A DNA stretch of 64,000 bases from Desertivirga arenae (GTDB lineage Bacteria; Bacteroidota; Bacteroidia; Sphingobacteriales; Sphingobacteriaceae): assembly GCF_017355785.1 (NCBI RefSeq), contig NZ_JAFEWE010000001.1:620001-684000 (forward strand), in the 5' to 3' direction. Of this stretch, positions 17,871-27,061 are shown in pieces. Position numbers and translations under genes: made by a program. The notes below the pieces were generated by a model. The model saw only the letters and a list, made by a program, of their open reading frames with translations, did not search any database and was not told where the DNA came from. The number at the start of each line of letters is the position of its first letter. Within the stretch, counting starts at the first letter, position 1.

Positions 17871-18725
17871 ATGAAAAAACGAATTGCTGTTTTATTAACG
17901 ACTTTCAACAGGAAACAAAAAACGCTTAATTGCTTAAAGAGCCTGTTCGGTCAGAAACTTCCTGAAAACACTTCTATCGAAGTCCATCTTACTGACGACG
18001 GTTCATCTGACCGTACCGGTGCTGCTGTGGAGTTCTACTACCCGGAAGTCAAGGTTTATTACGGATCAGGTAATCTTTTCTGGGCAGGAGGAATGCGCAA
18101 CTCCTGGAGAAAGGCATTAGCAGGCAATTATGACTATTACCTGCTGTTAAACGACGATACTGCACTCAACGACAACGCTCTGGAGCAATTATTAAAATAC
18201 AACCTTTCTGCAGAAACTAAAGGAGAACCCAAGGCAATTTGCGTAGGAGCTACCTGCAATGAAGAAGGAAAACTAACCTACGGAGGAAAGAAGCTCAAGT
18301 CCAAATTCTTCTTAAAAAGTCAGTCGGTTCATAGTGATAACGAATTTGTTGAATGCGATCTTGGCAATGCCAACATCATGCTGGTACCTAACGAAGTTGT
18401 AAAAAGGATCGGCATTCTTTCAGATACCTTTACTCACGGTATAGCCGATTATGATTACACATTAAAAGCTAAAAAAGCAGGCTTTAAAGTTCTTACAGCA
18501 CCAGGCTTCTTGGGCGTTTGTATCCATGATCATGGAAATAACTGGAAATCCGCAAATGTTCCGCTTAGAGAAAGGATCAAATACCTGATGAGCCCTAAAG
18601 GATTGGCTTATCACGAGTACCTGGCTTTTATAAAAGATCACTTCCCTTTATCCTACCCGGGCACTTTTTGTAAGCTCTGGCTTAAAACTTTTTTCCCTTT
18701 GATCTGGAGCACTTTTAAAAAATAA
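17871..18725 (+). CDS. Glycosyltransferase family 2
   Basis: 284 residues. The opening IAVLLTTFNRKQKTLNCLKSL and TDDGSSDRTG near residue 43 define a GT2 nucleotide-binding half; GNLFWAGGMRNSW follows, and the metal-binding pair is Asp95-Asp96 in LLLNDDTALND. LGNANIMLVPNEVVKRIG and DYDYTLKAKKAGFKV complete the acceptor-binding part. The pattern is close to WsaE/WbbL-like rhamnosyltransferases. Cytoplasmic, acts on lipid-linked intermediates. Only 6 nt separate it from the next transferase gene, showing a tight operon. Confidence 0.88.
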   Translation: MKKRIAVLLTTFNRKQKTLNCLKSLFGQKLPENTSIEVHLTDDGSSDRTGAAVEFYYPEVKVYYGSGNLFWAGGMRNSWRKALAGNYDYYLLLNDDTALNDNALEQLLKYNLSAETKGEPKAICVGATCNEEGKLTYGGKKLKSKFFLKSQSVHSDNEFVECDLGNANIMLVPNEVVKRIGILSDTFTHGIADYDYTLKAKKAGFKVLTAPGFLGVCIHDHGNNWKSANVPLRERIKYLMSPKGLAYHEYLAFIKDHFPLSYPGTFCKLWLKTFFPLIWSTFKK

Positions 18726-18731
18726 AGTCGT

Positions 18732-19637
18732 ATGGCCTCTACTTACCCTGTTATCATATTCTGCTTCAAAAGGCAAGATCATCTTAAACAAACCATTGAT
18801 TGTTTGAAGGAGAACTATTTAGCTCCCGACACAGATCTCTATATATTTTCAGACGCCGCAAGACGTTTGGATGAAACTGCAGATGTTAGCGATGTTCGAA
18901 ATTATTTAAGAACGGTAACAGGCTTTAAAAGCGTGACCATTAAAGAAGCGGTAGAGAACAAAGGACTGGCAAAATCAATTATCAGTGGAGTTACGGAAGT
19001 GCTGGAGCAGCATGATGCTGCTATCGTTTTGGAAGATGATCTTTTAACCAGTAAAAACTTCCTCAACTTTATGAATCAGAGTCTGGTTCATTATCAAAAT
19101 AATCTGAAGGTATTCTCAGTAGCGGGCTATACCTTCCCTATTAGAAAACCAAAAGATTTTCAGCACGACAACTACTTTACCATGCGCGGCTCCTCATGGG
19201 GCTGGGCAACCTGGAGAAACCGCTGGGAGACGGTTGACTGGGAAGTAAGTGACTGGAAAGAGTTTTCTAACGACAAGGGCGCACAAAGGGAATTTAATAG
19301 AATGGGTAGCGACCTGTCAGGAATGTTAGCTAAACAGATGGACGGGAAAATTAGCTCCTGGGCTATCCGATGGTGCTATCACCAATTCAAAACAAGCACC
19401 TATACCGTCTTCCCAACAGTTTCTAAGATCCAAAATATTGGTTTTGGTTCTGCAGCTACCCATACTAGCGCGGTTATGCAATCAAGATTTGCAACCGTGC
19501 TGGACAATTCGGGAAAAACCGATTTCAACTTTAATGATAAGGTAAGTTTACAACCCGACCTCATCAAGCAATTTATAAACAGATACAGCATTTTAACTCG
19601 CCTTAAATACAAGGCGATGGGATATATATTTAAATAA
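18732..19637 (+). CDS. Glycosyltransferase (GNT-I-like GT-A protein)
   Basis: 301 residues. It begins YPVIIFCFKRQDHLKQTIDCL, with the catalytic/metal motif LEDDL at Asp102-Asp103 and the conserved patch GSSWGWATWRNRW near residue 155. This combination (E-D-D plus WGWATW) marks a bacterial transferase group related to eukaryotic GNT-I. The donor sugar is unknown. It overlaps neither neighbour: 6 nt after the GT2 stop and 7 nt before the DUF6625-like gene. Presumed to add one residue of the repeat unit. Confidence 0.8.
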   Translation: MASTYPVIIFCFKRQDHLKQTIDCLKENYLAPDTDLYIFSDAARRLDETADVSDVRNYLRTVTGFKSVTIKEAVENKGLAKSIISGVTEVLEQHDAAIVLEDDLLTSKNFLNFMNQSLVHYQNNLKVFSVAGYTFPIRKPKDFQHDNYFTMRGSSWGWATWRNRWETVDWEVSDWKEFSNDKGAQREFNRMGSDLSGMLAKQMDGKISSWAIRWCYHQFKTSTYTVFPTVSKIQNIGFGSAATHTSAVMQSRFATVLDNSGKTDFNFNDKVSLQPDLIKQFINRYSILTRLKYKAMGYIFK

Positions 19638-19644
19638 CACACCT

Positions 19645-20610
19645 ATGAAACAAGCGGCAATTATTACTATTTGGTTTGGTAAACTTCCTGCCTACTTTCC
19701 TTTATGGGTACGCTCATTAAAGGCTAATGAGAACTTTGACTTCCTGCTATATACAGACCAGATTGTAAGCTTAAAAAGTTTACCTGAAAACTTGAAGGTA
19801 CATAGTATTACGTTTTCTGAACTGAAAGATCATATATCGAAAACATTAAACCTGAAGGCGGCGGCCGAGGCTCCTTATAAATTATGTGATTTCAGGCCTG
19901 CATACGGTGAGATCTTTGCAGAGGAATTGAAAGATTATGAATTCTGGGGTCACTGCGATATCGATCTGATGTTCGGCAAATTGGATAATTTTATTACAAG
20001 GGATATACTTCTTTTAAATAGAAAAGTATTTAATCGCGGGCACCTTACACTATTCAGGAACGAAGCTTCTGTTAACAGTCTTTATCGTTCATCCAAAAAC
20101 ATTGATTATAAGATGATTTTCGAATCGCCTGAATACTACATGTTTGATGAATGGCACGGCATCCATAAAGTATTCAAAGAATACGGAATAGAACAATACC
20201 ATCAGGAGTGTATTGCAGACATTGAAGCTAACGCTGCAAGATTTGTATGCACCAAGATCGAAAATTATAAAAAACAACTATTCATCTGGGAGAATGGGGT
20301 TGTGAAACAATACTATCTGCAAAACGGGGAGTTAAAGCACCGGGAACTGGCCTATATTCATTTTCAGAAAAGGAAGCTGCAGGTATCAACACCTAAAGTA
20401 TTCAGCAGCAAATCAGTGATCTTCACTCCTTTCAGCTTTGTTCCTTTTGATGGAGAAGTTACACCTGCTTTGATCCGCAAGTTTGACAAAGGGAATTATA
20501 ACCATTACCTGAAACGCCAGTCCGACCGGATCCTCAAGAAATTAAATTTGCTGTCGCCCGGGCCTGTTATTTTCAATCAGACCTTAAAATCGATTGAAAT
20601 GACTGCATAA
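19645..20610 (+). CDS. DUF6625-like putative glycosyltransferase
   Basis: 321 residues. Features are AAIITIWFGKLPAYFPLWVRSL at the N-terminus, PYKLCDFRPAYGEIF near residue 80, and WGHCDIDLMFG with Asp105 and Asp107 as a DxD site. RGHLTLFRN follows. I recognise this as the DUF6625 type, found repeatedly in capsule loci and believed to be a GT-A transferase; no activity has been demonstrated to my knowledge. The gene lies in the tight transferase run, 36 nt before a GT4 gene. Confidence 0.78.
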   Translation: MKQAAIITIWFGKLPAYFPLWVRSLKANENFDFLLYTDQIVSLKSLPENLKVHSITFSELKDHISKTLNLKAAAEAPYKLCDFRPAYGEIFAEELKDYEFWGHCDIDLMFGKLDNFITRDILLLNRKVFNRGHLTLFRNEASVNSLYRSSKNIDYKMIFESPEYYMFDEWHGIHKVFKEYGIEQYHQECIADIEANAARFVCTKIENYKKQLFIWENGVVKQYYLQNGELKHRELAYIHFQKRKLQVSTPKVFSSKSVIFTPFSFVPFDGEVTPALIRKFDKGNYNHYLKRQSDRILKKLNLLSPGPVIFNQTLKSIEMTA

Positions 20611-20646
20611 TTATAAATAGGATTTTTAACTGTAACTGTAATTAAA

Positions 20647-21852
20647 TTGAAAATACTACTTATACATACATCATATGCAGAACGAGGAGGGGAAGACTCT
20701 GTTTTCTCGAATGAGGTTGACCTGCTTTCGGAAGTAGCTGAGGTAGACACTTTAACTTTTACCAATACCGGGTCAACCCTTAACGTTGTAAAGAAATTCC
20801 TCCTGGCTCCCTGGAATTTTGAGGCAACTTCAAAGTTGAGAAAGAAAGTCAAAGAATTTAAGCCGGATGTGATACATATTCACAATTGGCATTTCGCTGC
20901 CTCCCCTGCTATTATCAGAGCAGCTAAGAATATGGGAATACCTGTAGTAATGACATTGCATAACTACCGGCTTCTTTGTCCATCTGCAAATCTATTCTTT
21001 GACGGAAAGATCTTTACAGATAGCTTAAAAAAAGGCTTCCCGTGGAAAGCGGTTTTTAAGAAAGTGTACCGAAACTCTGCGGTTCAAACATTCTGGTTAT
21101 CTTTTGTTCTCCAACTACACAGAGGTATTGGCACCTGGAAAAAAGTGGACCAATATATTGCTCTCACAGATTTCGGCAAAGATCTTTTTCTGAAATCCAA
21201 TCTGCGACTTAATACCGATCAGGTAGTAACGAAGGGAAACTTTGTTTTAGACAATGGCTTCGCCATGGAAGGCAGGCAAAAGCATTTCCTATACGTAGGG
21301 CGGTTAACGAAAGACAAAGGCATAGAGGTACTTCTAAATGCTTTCTCAAAGACAAACGCCGAACTTAAGATAATCGGAGACGGACCATTAAAAGACCAGG
21401 TATTAGAAGCTGCGAAAGAAAATCCAAGGATAATCTATGAAGGGTTGAAAAAGCATTCCGAAATAGACGCTGAAATGAAAAAAGCCTCAGCGCTTATATT
21501 TCCTTCGGTTTGGTACGAAGGAATGCCTATGACAATACTTGAAGCATTTTCTTCCGGCACTCCTGTAATAGCCAGCAACCTTGGAGCAATGAAGAGTTTG
21601 ATCACAGATTGCTACAATGGACTATTATTTGAGGCAGGAAACGACTTGTCTCTGGAGCGTACTATAGAACAATGGGAACATTTGGAAAAAGGCGAGAAAG
21701 AAAATTACAGGCTTGCAGCAAGAAGAACGTTTGAACAGCATTATACGCCTGAACGGAACCTTAACTCGATACTTTCAATTTACAAAAAAACAATAGATCA
21801 AACTTACAATTTAAATAATTGTAATAATATAAAGCAGTTGGCATTAAAATAG
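20647..21852 (+). CDS. Glycosyltransferase family 4
   Basis: 401 residues from a TTG start at 20647 (MKILLIHTSYAERGGEDSVF). The GT-B fold shows the N-terminal GGED loop, DVIHIHNWHFAASPAIIRAA with HNYRLLCP, and in the C-terminal half FLYVGRLTKDKGIEVLL. The E-x7-E motif is Glu291-Glu299 in YEGMPMTILEAF. Retaining transferases of this family use UDP- or GDP-sugars in the cytoplasm. No earlier ATG exists in frame. It is followed by a WecG-type gene after 43 nt. Confidence 0.9.
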   Translation: MKILLIHTSYAERGGEDSVFSNEVDLLSEVAEVDTLTFTNTGSTLNVVKKFLLAPWNFEATSKLRKKVKEFKPDVIHIHNWHFAASPAIIRAAKNMGIPVVMTLHNYRLLCPSANLFFDGKIFTDSLKKGFPWKAVFKKVYRNSAVQTFWLSFVLQLHRGIGTWKKVDQYIALTDFGKDLFLKSNLRLNTDQVVTKGNFVLDNGFAMEGRQKHFLYVGRLTKDKGIEVLLNAFSKTNAELKIIGDGPLKDQVLEAAKENPRIIYEGLKKHSEIDAEMKKASALIFPSVWYEGMPMTILEAFSSGTPVIASNLGAMKSLITDCYNGLLFEAGNDLSLERTIEQWEHLEKGEKENYRLAARRTFEQHYTPERNLNSILSIYKKTIDQTYNLNNCNNIKQLALK

Positions 21853-21895
21853 CTAGTTGGCTTTAGCATCTACATCTATATTTACATCTACTACT

Positions 21896-22642
21896 ATGAA
21901 CTATGATACTCTTACCTATGGAAATACTTCAGTCCTGGAGTTTCCGGTCTACAACATGGGCCTTGAACAGCTGGATTTGAATCGAAAGACGCTTATTAAT
22001 ACCATTAATCAATACTCTTATATTGTTACCCAGAAAGACACTGCATTCAAGAAAGCTCTAATGGAGTCGGATGTGCTTTTGCCTGATGGAGTAGGGATTG
22101 TTTTTGCCTCACAGCTTCTGAACGGACAAAAAATTAAAAAAATAGCAGGAGCAGATATACATAAATATCTTCTTGAGCAACTAAATGCTAAAGGAGGCAA
22201 ATGTTTCTATCTGGGTTCAACAGAAACAACATTAGGCAAAATAAAAGAGCACCTAACGGAAGAATACCCCAATGTGAAGGTCGAAACCTATTCTCCTCCC
22301 TACAAGCCTGAGTTTGATGAGGAAGATAACAAGCGAATGATCGCAGCAGTGAACAGCTTTAATCCAGATGTTCTTTTTGTTGGAATGACAGCTCCAAAAC
22401 AAGAAAAATGGGCCCATGCTCACAAACAGCAATTAAATGCAAAGACCATTTGCTCTATTGGGGCCGTTTTTGATTTCTATGCAGGAACAGTGAACAGACC
22501 TAAGCAGATTTGGATAAATTTGGGTTTAGAGTGGTTTATAAGGCTGGTAAATGAGCCGAAAAGAATGTGGAAAAGGTACCTTTATTATGGCCCCAAGTTT
22601 GTTTACGAATTGATAAACAAAAAAATTCAACAATTTCACTAA
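21896..22642 (+). CDS. WecG/TagA/CpsF family glycosyltransferase
   Basis: 248 residues from ATG 21896; a TTG at 21857 in frame adds a Ser/Thr-rich stretch that looks non-coding. Family motifs are LLPDGVGIVFASQLL, IAGADIHKYLL, YLGSTE, VGMTAPKQEKW, GAVFDFYAGTVNRP and EWFIRLVNEPKRMWKRY. These enzymes add ManNAc, ManNAcA or similar sugars to the first lipid-linked residue, so this gene probably makes the second sugar transfer. It is the last gene before a promoter-like leader that precedes the initiating transferase. Confidence 0.92.
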   Translation: MNYDTLTYGNTSVLEFPVYNMGLEQLDLNRKTLINTINQYSYIVTQKDTAFKKALMESDVLLPDGVGIVFASQLLNGQKIKKIAGADIHKYLLEQLNAKGGKCFYLGSTETTLGKIKEHLTEEYPNVKVETYSPPYKPEFDEEDNKRMIAAVNSFNPDVLFVGMTAPKQEKWAHAHKQQLNAKTICSIGAVFDFYAGTVNRPKQIWINLGLEWFIRLVNEPKRMWKRYLYYGPKFVYELINKKIQQFH

Positions 22643-22681
22643 AAATTAACAAAAGAATTAACAAAGTGTCGTTTTTAGTTA

Positions 22682-22728
22682 TAAATTTGCAATAACATAA
22701 AACAAAAAGTACAATCTACCTGTACTTT
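22682..22728 (+). promoter_or_regulatory. Promoter-like -7 element and hairpin leader before the initiating transferase
   Basis: TAAATTTG at 22682-22689 matches the -7 consensus, preceded by a direct repeat ATTAACAAA (22645-22667). An 8-bp perfect hairpin (22706-22713 / 22721-22728) would lie at the start of the transcript. No -33 TTG is seen at the proper distance. Confidence 0.4.
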
Positions 22729-22769
22729 AGTTATCTATCTACTTGGTACATCTAACTACAACTACAACT

Positions 22770-22820
22770 ATGAAAAACAAAACTTTACCCAACAAAAACT
22801 CTGCGGAGGTTCCGGACTAA
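22770..22820 (+). CDS. Possible 16-residue leader ORF
   Basis: ATG 22770 opens MKNKTLPNKNSAEVPD and stops at 22820. It sits after a thrice-repeated CTACAA block and 89 nt before the initiating transferase. It may be a leader peptide or chance; nothing in its sequence points to a stalling motif. Confidence 0.2.
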   Translation: MKNKTLPNKNSAEVPD

Positions 22821-22909
22821 ATTTAAGTAGAACGACGTATTAACTGGCTGGCCTGTCTTTAAACTGGCCGAAGGATTACTCTTTTATTTATTATTTAATT
22901 TGGAACACT

Positions 22910-24298
22910 ATGCAAAGCAGATATCTCTACTCATTACGTCTGCTATTAGCAGGCTGTGACTTGATATTAATTAACGTAGCATTTCTGGCTGCTTTCTTTT
23001 TCGGAAATCATCTGGACAAAGCGCTACACTTCGATCAATATCGTTCATATCTAATTAACATTAATATTCTTTGGGCACTTAGCTCAAACATGCTTACCCT
23101 TTACGCAAAGACTACGGTTACAAGCGTTGAAAAAGTTTATCGTGCTACCTGGAAAGCCTTTTTTGCTCACCTGGTATTTTGGTCACTGTACCTGTTCTTT
23201 TCAAAAGATCAAAACATATCCCGTGCATTCCTTGGATTGTTCTACGGATTTTTCTTCAGCGGCCTGTTTGTAAGCCGTTTCTTTCTGGCCCTTGTTGAAA
23301 ATGTGCTGATAAAGCACTTCAAGATCAGAAAACAGGTAGCGGTTATGGGAAAAAATAAAACCAGCTTAAGACTGGCAGCTTTTTTCGAAAAGAATAACCA
23401 TTACGACTTTGAAGGCTTCCTGGATCAGGACGACTATATGTTTGTTGACGATCAGGGAGAATTGTTACCTGCTGCTTGCGCTCAAATAAAGAAAGCCGCA
23501 GATAAGGGAATTAAAGAAGTCTATGTTTCTTTAACGGCTGATAAGATGTCTGAAGCTGGTAGTTTGCTACAGGAAGCTGAGAGGCAATGTGTACGCTTAA
23601 AGTTCGTTCCTGATTTCAGTCAATCTCTAGCATCTCCTTTCTCCATCAATTATATGGGTGAATTCCCTGTGATCAGCATGAGAAAAGAGCCATTAGAAGA
23701 GATGCATAACCGTTTCAGAAAACGTCTGGTAGACATTTTATTCAGTTCAGCGGTGATCATCTTTATAATGAGCTGGCTATATCCGATCCTGGCGATTATT
23801 ATAAAGATCCAAAGTCCCGGACCTGTACTTTTCAAGCAATTAAGAAGCGGACGTAATAACGAAATGTTTTGGTGCTATAAATTCCGTAGCATGAAAATGA
23901 ATAAGGACAGTGACGCCAAGCAAGCTACAAAGAATGATGACAGGGTTACGGCTATCGGAAAGTTCTTGCGGAAGAGCAGTCTTGATGAATTCCCTCAGTT
24001 CTTTAATGTGTTATTGGGTGATATGACTATTGTAGGCCCTCGTCCACACATGTTGAAACATACAGAGCAGTACCGTGCTATCATCGATAAATACATGGTA
24101 AGGCACTATCTTAAACCAGGTATTACCGGTTGGGCACAGGTTAATGGATTTAGAGGTGAGACCTCCAACCTGGAGCAAATGGAAAAACGGGTTGAGCACG
24201 ACATCTGGTACCTTGAGAATTGGTCAGCCATGCTTGATGTTAAGATAGTATTCTTAACGATCTTCAATATGTTGAAAGGTGAGAAAGAAGCTTATTAA
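22910..24298 (+). CDS. Undecaprenyl-phosphate sugar phosphotransferase (PHPT, WcaJ/WbaP-like)
   Basis: 462 residues. Four to five N-terminal membrane helices (to about residue 130) precede a CoA-binding-like Rossmann region (VAVMGKNKTSLRLAAFFEK) and a fifth helix near 285 (VDILFSSAVIIFIMSWLYPILAIII). The catalytic bacterial sugar transferase domain follows with SPGPVLFKQLRSG, FRSMKMN, FLRKSSLDEFPQF, DMTIVGPRPH and LKPGITGWAQVNGFRGE. It transfers hexose-1-phosphate onto undecaprenyl phosphate to start each repeat unit. Unusually, it comes at the end of the locus, behind its own leader, rather than at the front. Confidence 0.93.
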   Translation: MQSRYLYSLRLLLAGCDLILINVAFLAAFFFGNHLDKALHFDQYRSYLININILWALSSNMLTLYAKTTVTSVEKVYRATWKAFFAHLVFWSLYLFFSKDQNISRAFLGLFYGFFFSGLFVSRFFLALVENVLIKHFKIRKQVAVMGKNKTSLRLAAFFEKNNHYDFEGFLDQDDYMFVDDQGELLPAACAQIKKAADKGIKEVYVSLTADKMSEAGSLLQEAERQCVRLKFVPDFSQSLASPFSINYMGEFPVISMRKEPLEEMHNRFRKRLVDILFSSAVIIFIMSWLYPILAIIIKIQSPGPVLFKQLRSGRNNEMFWCYKFRSMKMNKDSDAKQATKNDDRVTAIGKFLRKSSLDEFPQFFNVLLGDMTIVGPRPHMLKHTEQYRAIIDKYMVRHYLKPGITGWAQVNGFRGETSNLEQMEKRVEHDIWYLENWSAMLDVKIVFLTIFNMLKGEKEAY

Positions 24299-24420
24299 AA
24301 GTTCTCGTCATCATTTTCTACAGGCTCGGCAACAAGTACAGTATACGCCATATAGGCCAGACTTAACAACAGAGCGAATAGTAGCCACATTAATACAGGT
24401 GATGATATAACGTACATCAT
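24295..24420 (-). CDS. Small single-helix membrane protein (41 aa), tentative
   Basis: ATG 24420 opens MMYVISSPVLMWLLFALLL, a good membrane helix, and the tail VEPVENDDENF-like end (AEPVENDDENF) is acidic. It overlaps the initiating transferase stop by 4 nt in the convergent direction. A longer frame from 24522 adds unremarkable residues. No family recognised; it could be a real small membrane protein or chance. Confidence 0.4.
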   Translation of the reverse strand: MMYVISSPVLMWLLFALLLSLAYMAYTVLVAEPVENDDENF

Positions 24421-24706
24421 AATCAGTTTTAATAAAGTATACGCCTCGGCGAACTTCAGGTTACAACTATTCGAAATTAGAACATTCAACTGTTCAGTTA
24501 TAAAATAGCTTTGGTTTGTCAATTGAATTTGATTTTGTAATATTAAAAATTAAAACACAGAATATCAACACATTACAACCCGGCTACTGATTTTTACAAT
24601 ATATGCAATATAGAGAAAGAAGCTAAACTACAATCTTAATATTGCTCAGATAATATTTCTATTTTCTCAACAGAAAACCTTCTTTATTTTCCAAGGGTAA
24701 GGTAAA

Positions 24707-24742
24707 TAGAAAAAGGGAGTCCTTTTAATTAAGGCTCCCTTT
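24707..24742 (-). terminator. Terminator of the T9SS surface protein gene
   Basis: Inverted repeat 24712-24722 / 24732-24742 (AAAGGGAG...CTCCCTTT core with one bulge), with an A-run on the left giving U residues on the minus strand, 22 nt after the stop. Confidence 0.7.
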
Positions 24743-24763
24743 GTTTATTTACGGACTCTCAAC

Positions 24764-27040
24764 CTACTTCTTTACAATGAACTTAGAGGAAACAAGTACT
24801 GCTTCTGTGGCGCTATCCCTAACCTCTATTACATAGACACCTTCCGACAGATCAGTAATATTCTCCTGAACCTGAGTAGAAGAAGTAAACTTAGTTGATT
24901 TCAATTTCTTACCGTTCAGGTCATATATTGCAAGACTAACAGCTTTTGCCGAAGGTAATTTCACCTTAACTACATCTGATGCCGGATTAGGAAACACATT
25001 AACATTTACCTCGTTCGACAGCGAATAATCCAAGGAAATCACATTACTAAAATCGGTCCGTCCATCTGCATCTACAGATTTTAATCGATAGTAATTCTGA
25101 CTTAAAACCGGAGACTCATCGATCACAGAATAAGTTGATTTACCAAGATCACTAACTTCTTTGATCTTTGCAAAGCTCACACCGTCTGATGAACGCTCCA
25201 CTTCATACCTCACTACGTTATCTTCTGATTTAACATTCCAGATAACCTTCGCTCCGCTAGCAACCTTTTCTGCTTTGAATGTAGAAAGCGCCACAGGTAA
25301 GGTAGTGGCTTGACTAAACCATAAGCTCATGCGGTTATTACCATAAGTAGCAGCAATAGCCGGATCTATAGCGAACTCGTAAGAAGGATTAGCTTTTACA
25401 TCAACTGTTGCATTAGTATAAGCATCTTTCAAATAAACATTATATCCCTGAACTGCTGAAAGGTCAGTGAAGTTTAGCTTTACTGATCCTGCAGTAGCAG
25501 AGTATACATACAACTTCATTGAAGAAACTTGATTGAGGGACGGCATTGCATTTATTGTCAATCTGGTATCCTCAGATGATAAAGTGGCTAAAGAAATACT
25601 GCTTCCACCAGGAAATGTAGCATCTTCTGTGGTTACGCCTGCACTTTCACCGTCAACAAACAAAGCAACCGTCTCTTCCGTGTTCCAGGCATCTTGAAGA
25701 TTCATTCGCAATAGCTTTCGTGCTACAGAGGCAGAAACCTGAGCTGGATTTGAGGAAGAAGTCGCAGATATTTTAGCGCCATTTAATAATAGTTTATCCT
25801 GTTGAGGATTATACAAAAGGCGTGCAATAGATGTTGATTCAACTGACTTTGAAGCCTCAGTGAAGGTAATAGAAGAGTTAGCTCCTGTTGCATATACGTA
25901 AAACCCTTGTCCAGGAGGAATGATTCGAAGGTCAACATTATTAGAGTTGATGGATATATAAGACCCTCCTGAAAGCTTATACATTGCAAATCCACCTCCC
26001 GGTTTTATAAAACGAATATAATTAGCAATATTGGTCTTGGTTAACTTCTCCCAGTCAATATAAGCAGGATAAGGATTACCAACAAGATTTAAACCACTGA
26101 CATTTGGCTCTCCCGGATTAACTGTGTAGGTTAAGTTTACCGTATAACTACCCTGATTGATAGGTCCGTTCCATTGCATTAATGTGGTTTCCGGAACAGA
26201 AAAGGGTGCATTAGTTTTTGCGGACGTTGCAGGATTTGTAAATCCTGATCTATCTCCTCTATAATACATAATCACAGCATTAGCAGGAGAAAGAGATTCG
26301 GTAATGCTTGCGATGTTAGTATAGGAAGTTGTTGCCGTTCCCGGTTCATAGTATTTTTGAAGAGTAATTGCATCTGTGGCCTTTGCTCCTCCCATATCAA
26401 AACCTTTAACAGTATTCCCCGGACCAGTAATTATTACATAGTCCTTTAGCTGTGCATAAGTACCTTTAGGTGAAGTAGCATCGTTAACAGGAGCAGAAAC
26501 CAGTCTGTTACCTCTCATCGTAGAATTTCCACCAGTGAAATAAGTCTGCACTTTCACATTTCCCGTTACTGAAGCACCGCTAGGTATAGTGGCCACATTA
26601 GCGTTAGTTGTATTTGTAGCAAGTAATGTTAAGTTGTTATTCGCGTTTAATGTAGTACTGGCTCCCATGGTTAAAAGCTTAGAAATAGTAGAGGGAGAAT
26701 TTACTGTCTTTGTACCACCACCCTGAGCCGTTAAGTTATAAAAAGCTGTTGCACCAGTGATGCCCTGTGCTCCGGCCCCATTAAGAACAACCGTTGTACC
26801 ATCATTACTAAAAGCAGAGGTTGCCTCATTTACCCAGTTTCCGGTTAAAATAAACTTACCACCCTCGGTACTATTCTTAATTAAACCGTTAGCTTTATTC
26901 GTGTAGTGACCGGTTGTACCATCTATGTAAATATTGGAGCCCGAACTAATGACGATATTTGCACCATCGTTCCTTAACCCCTGAGCGAATCCTATCCCGG
27001 GAGCAAAAAGAGCAAAAAGTAATTTATAATGCCTAAACAT
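24764..27040 (-). CDS. T9SS type A sorting-domain surface protein
   Basis: 758 residues with a signal peptide (to about FAQG). The body is Ser/Thr/Asn/Gly-rich with an early stretch of repeated GN/NGT strands (GNWVNEATSAFSNDGTTVVL) and an autotransporter-like middle. Near the C-terminus ALPVALSTFKAEKVASGAKVIWNVKSEDNVVRYEVERSSDG is the usual fibronectin-like module, and the last 75 residues are a type A sorting domain (VNVFPNPASDVVKVKLPSA ... YDLNGKKLKS ... LSEGVYVIEVRD). The organism must therefore have a type IX secretion system, which would move it over the outer membrane. Last gene of the minus-strand envelope run. Confidence 0.88.
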   Translation of the reverse strand: MFRHYKLLFALFAPGIGFAQGLRNDGANIVISSGSNIYIDGTTGHYTNKANGLIKNSTEGGKFILTGNWVNEATSAFSNDGTTVVLNGAGAQGITGATAFYNLTAQGGGTKTVNSPSTISKLLTMGASTTLNANNNLTLLATNTTNANVATIPSGASVTGNVKVQTYFTGGNSTMRGNRLVSAPVNDATSPKGTYAQLKDYVIITGPGNTVKGFDMGGAKATDAITLQKYYEPGTATTSYTNIASITESLSPANAVIMYYRGDRSGFTNPATSAKTNAPFSVPETTLMQWNGPINQGSYTVNLTYTVNPGEPNVSGLNLVGNPYPAYIDWEKLTKTNIANYIRFIKPGGGFAMYKLSGGSYISINSNNVDLRIIPPGQGFYVYATGANSSITFTEASKSVESTSIARLLYNPQQDKLLLNGAKISATSSSNPAQVSASVARKLLRMNLQDAWNTEETVALFVDGESAGVTTEDATFPGGSSISLATLSSEDTRLTINAMPSLNQVSSMKLYVYSATAGSVKLNFTDLSAVQGYNVYLKDAYTNATVDVKANPSYEFAIDPAIAATYGNNRMSLWFSQATTLPVALSTFKAEKVASGAKVIWNVKSEDNVVRYEVERSSDGVSFAKIKEVSDLGKSTYSVIDESPVLSQNYYRLKSVDADGRTDFSNVISLDYSLSNEVNVNVFPNPASDVVKVKLPSAKAVSLAIYDLNGKKLKSTKFTSSTQVQENITDLSEGVYVIEVRDSATEAVLVSSKFIVKK

Positions 27041-27061
27041 ATTGAAAGCGTATATTTAAAT

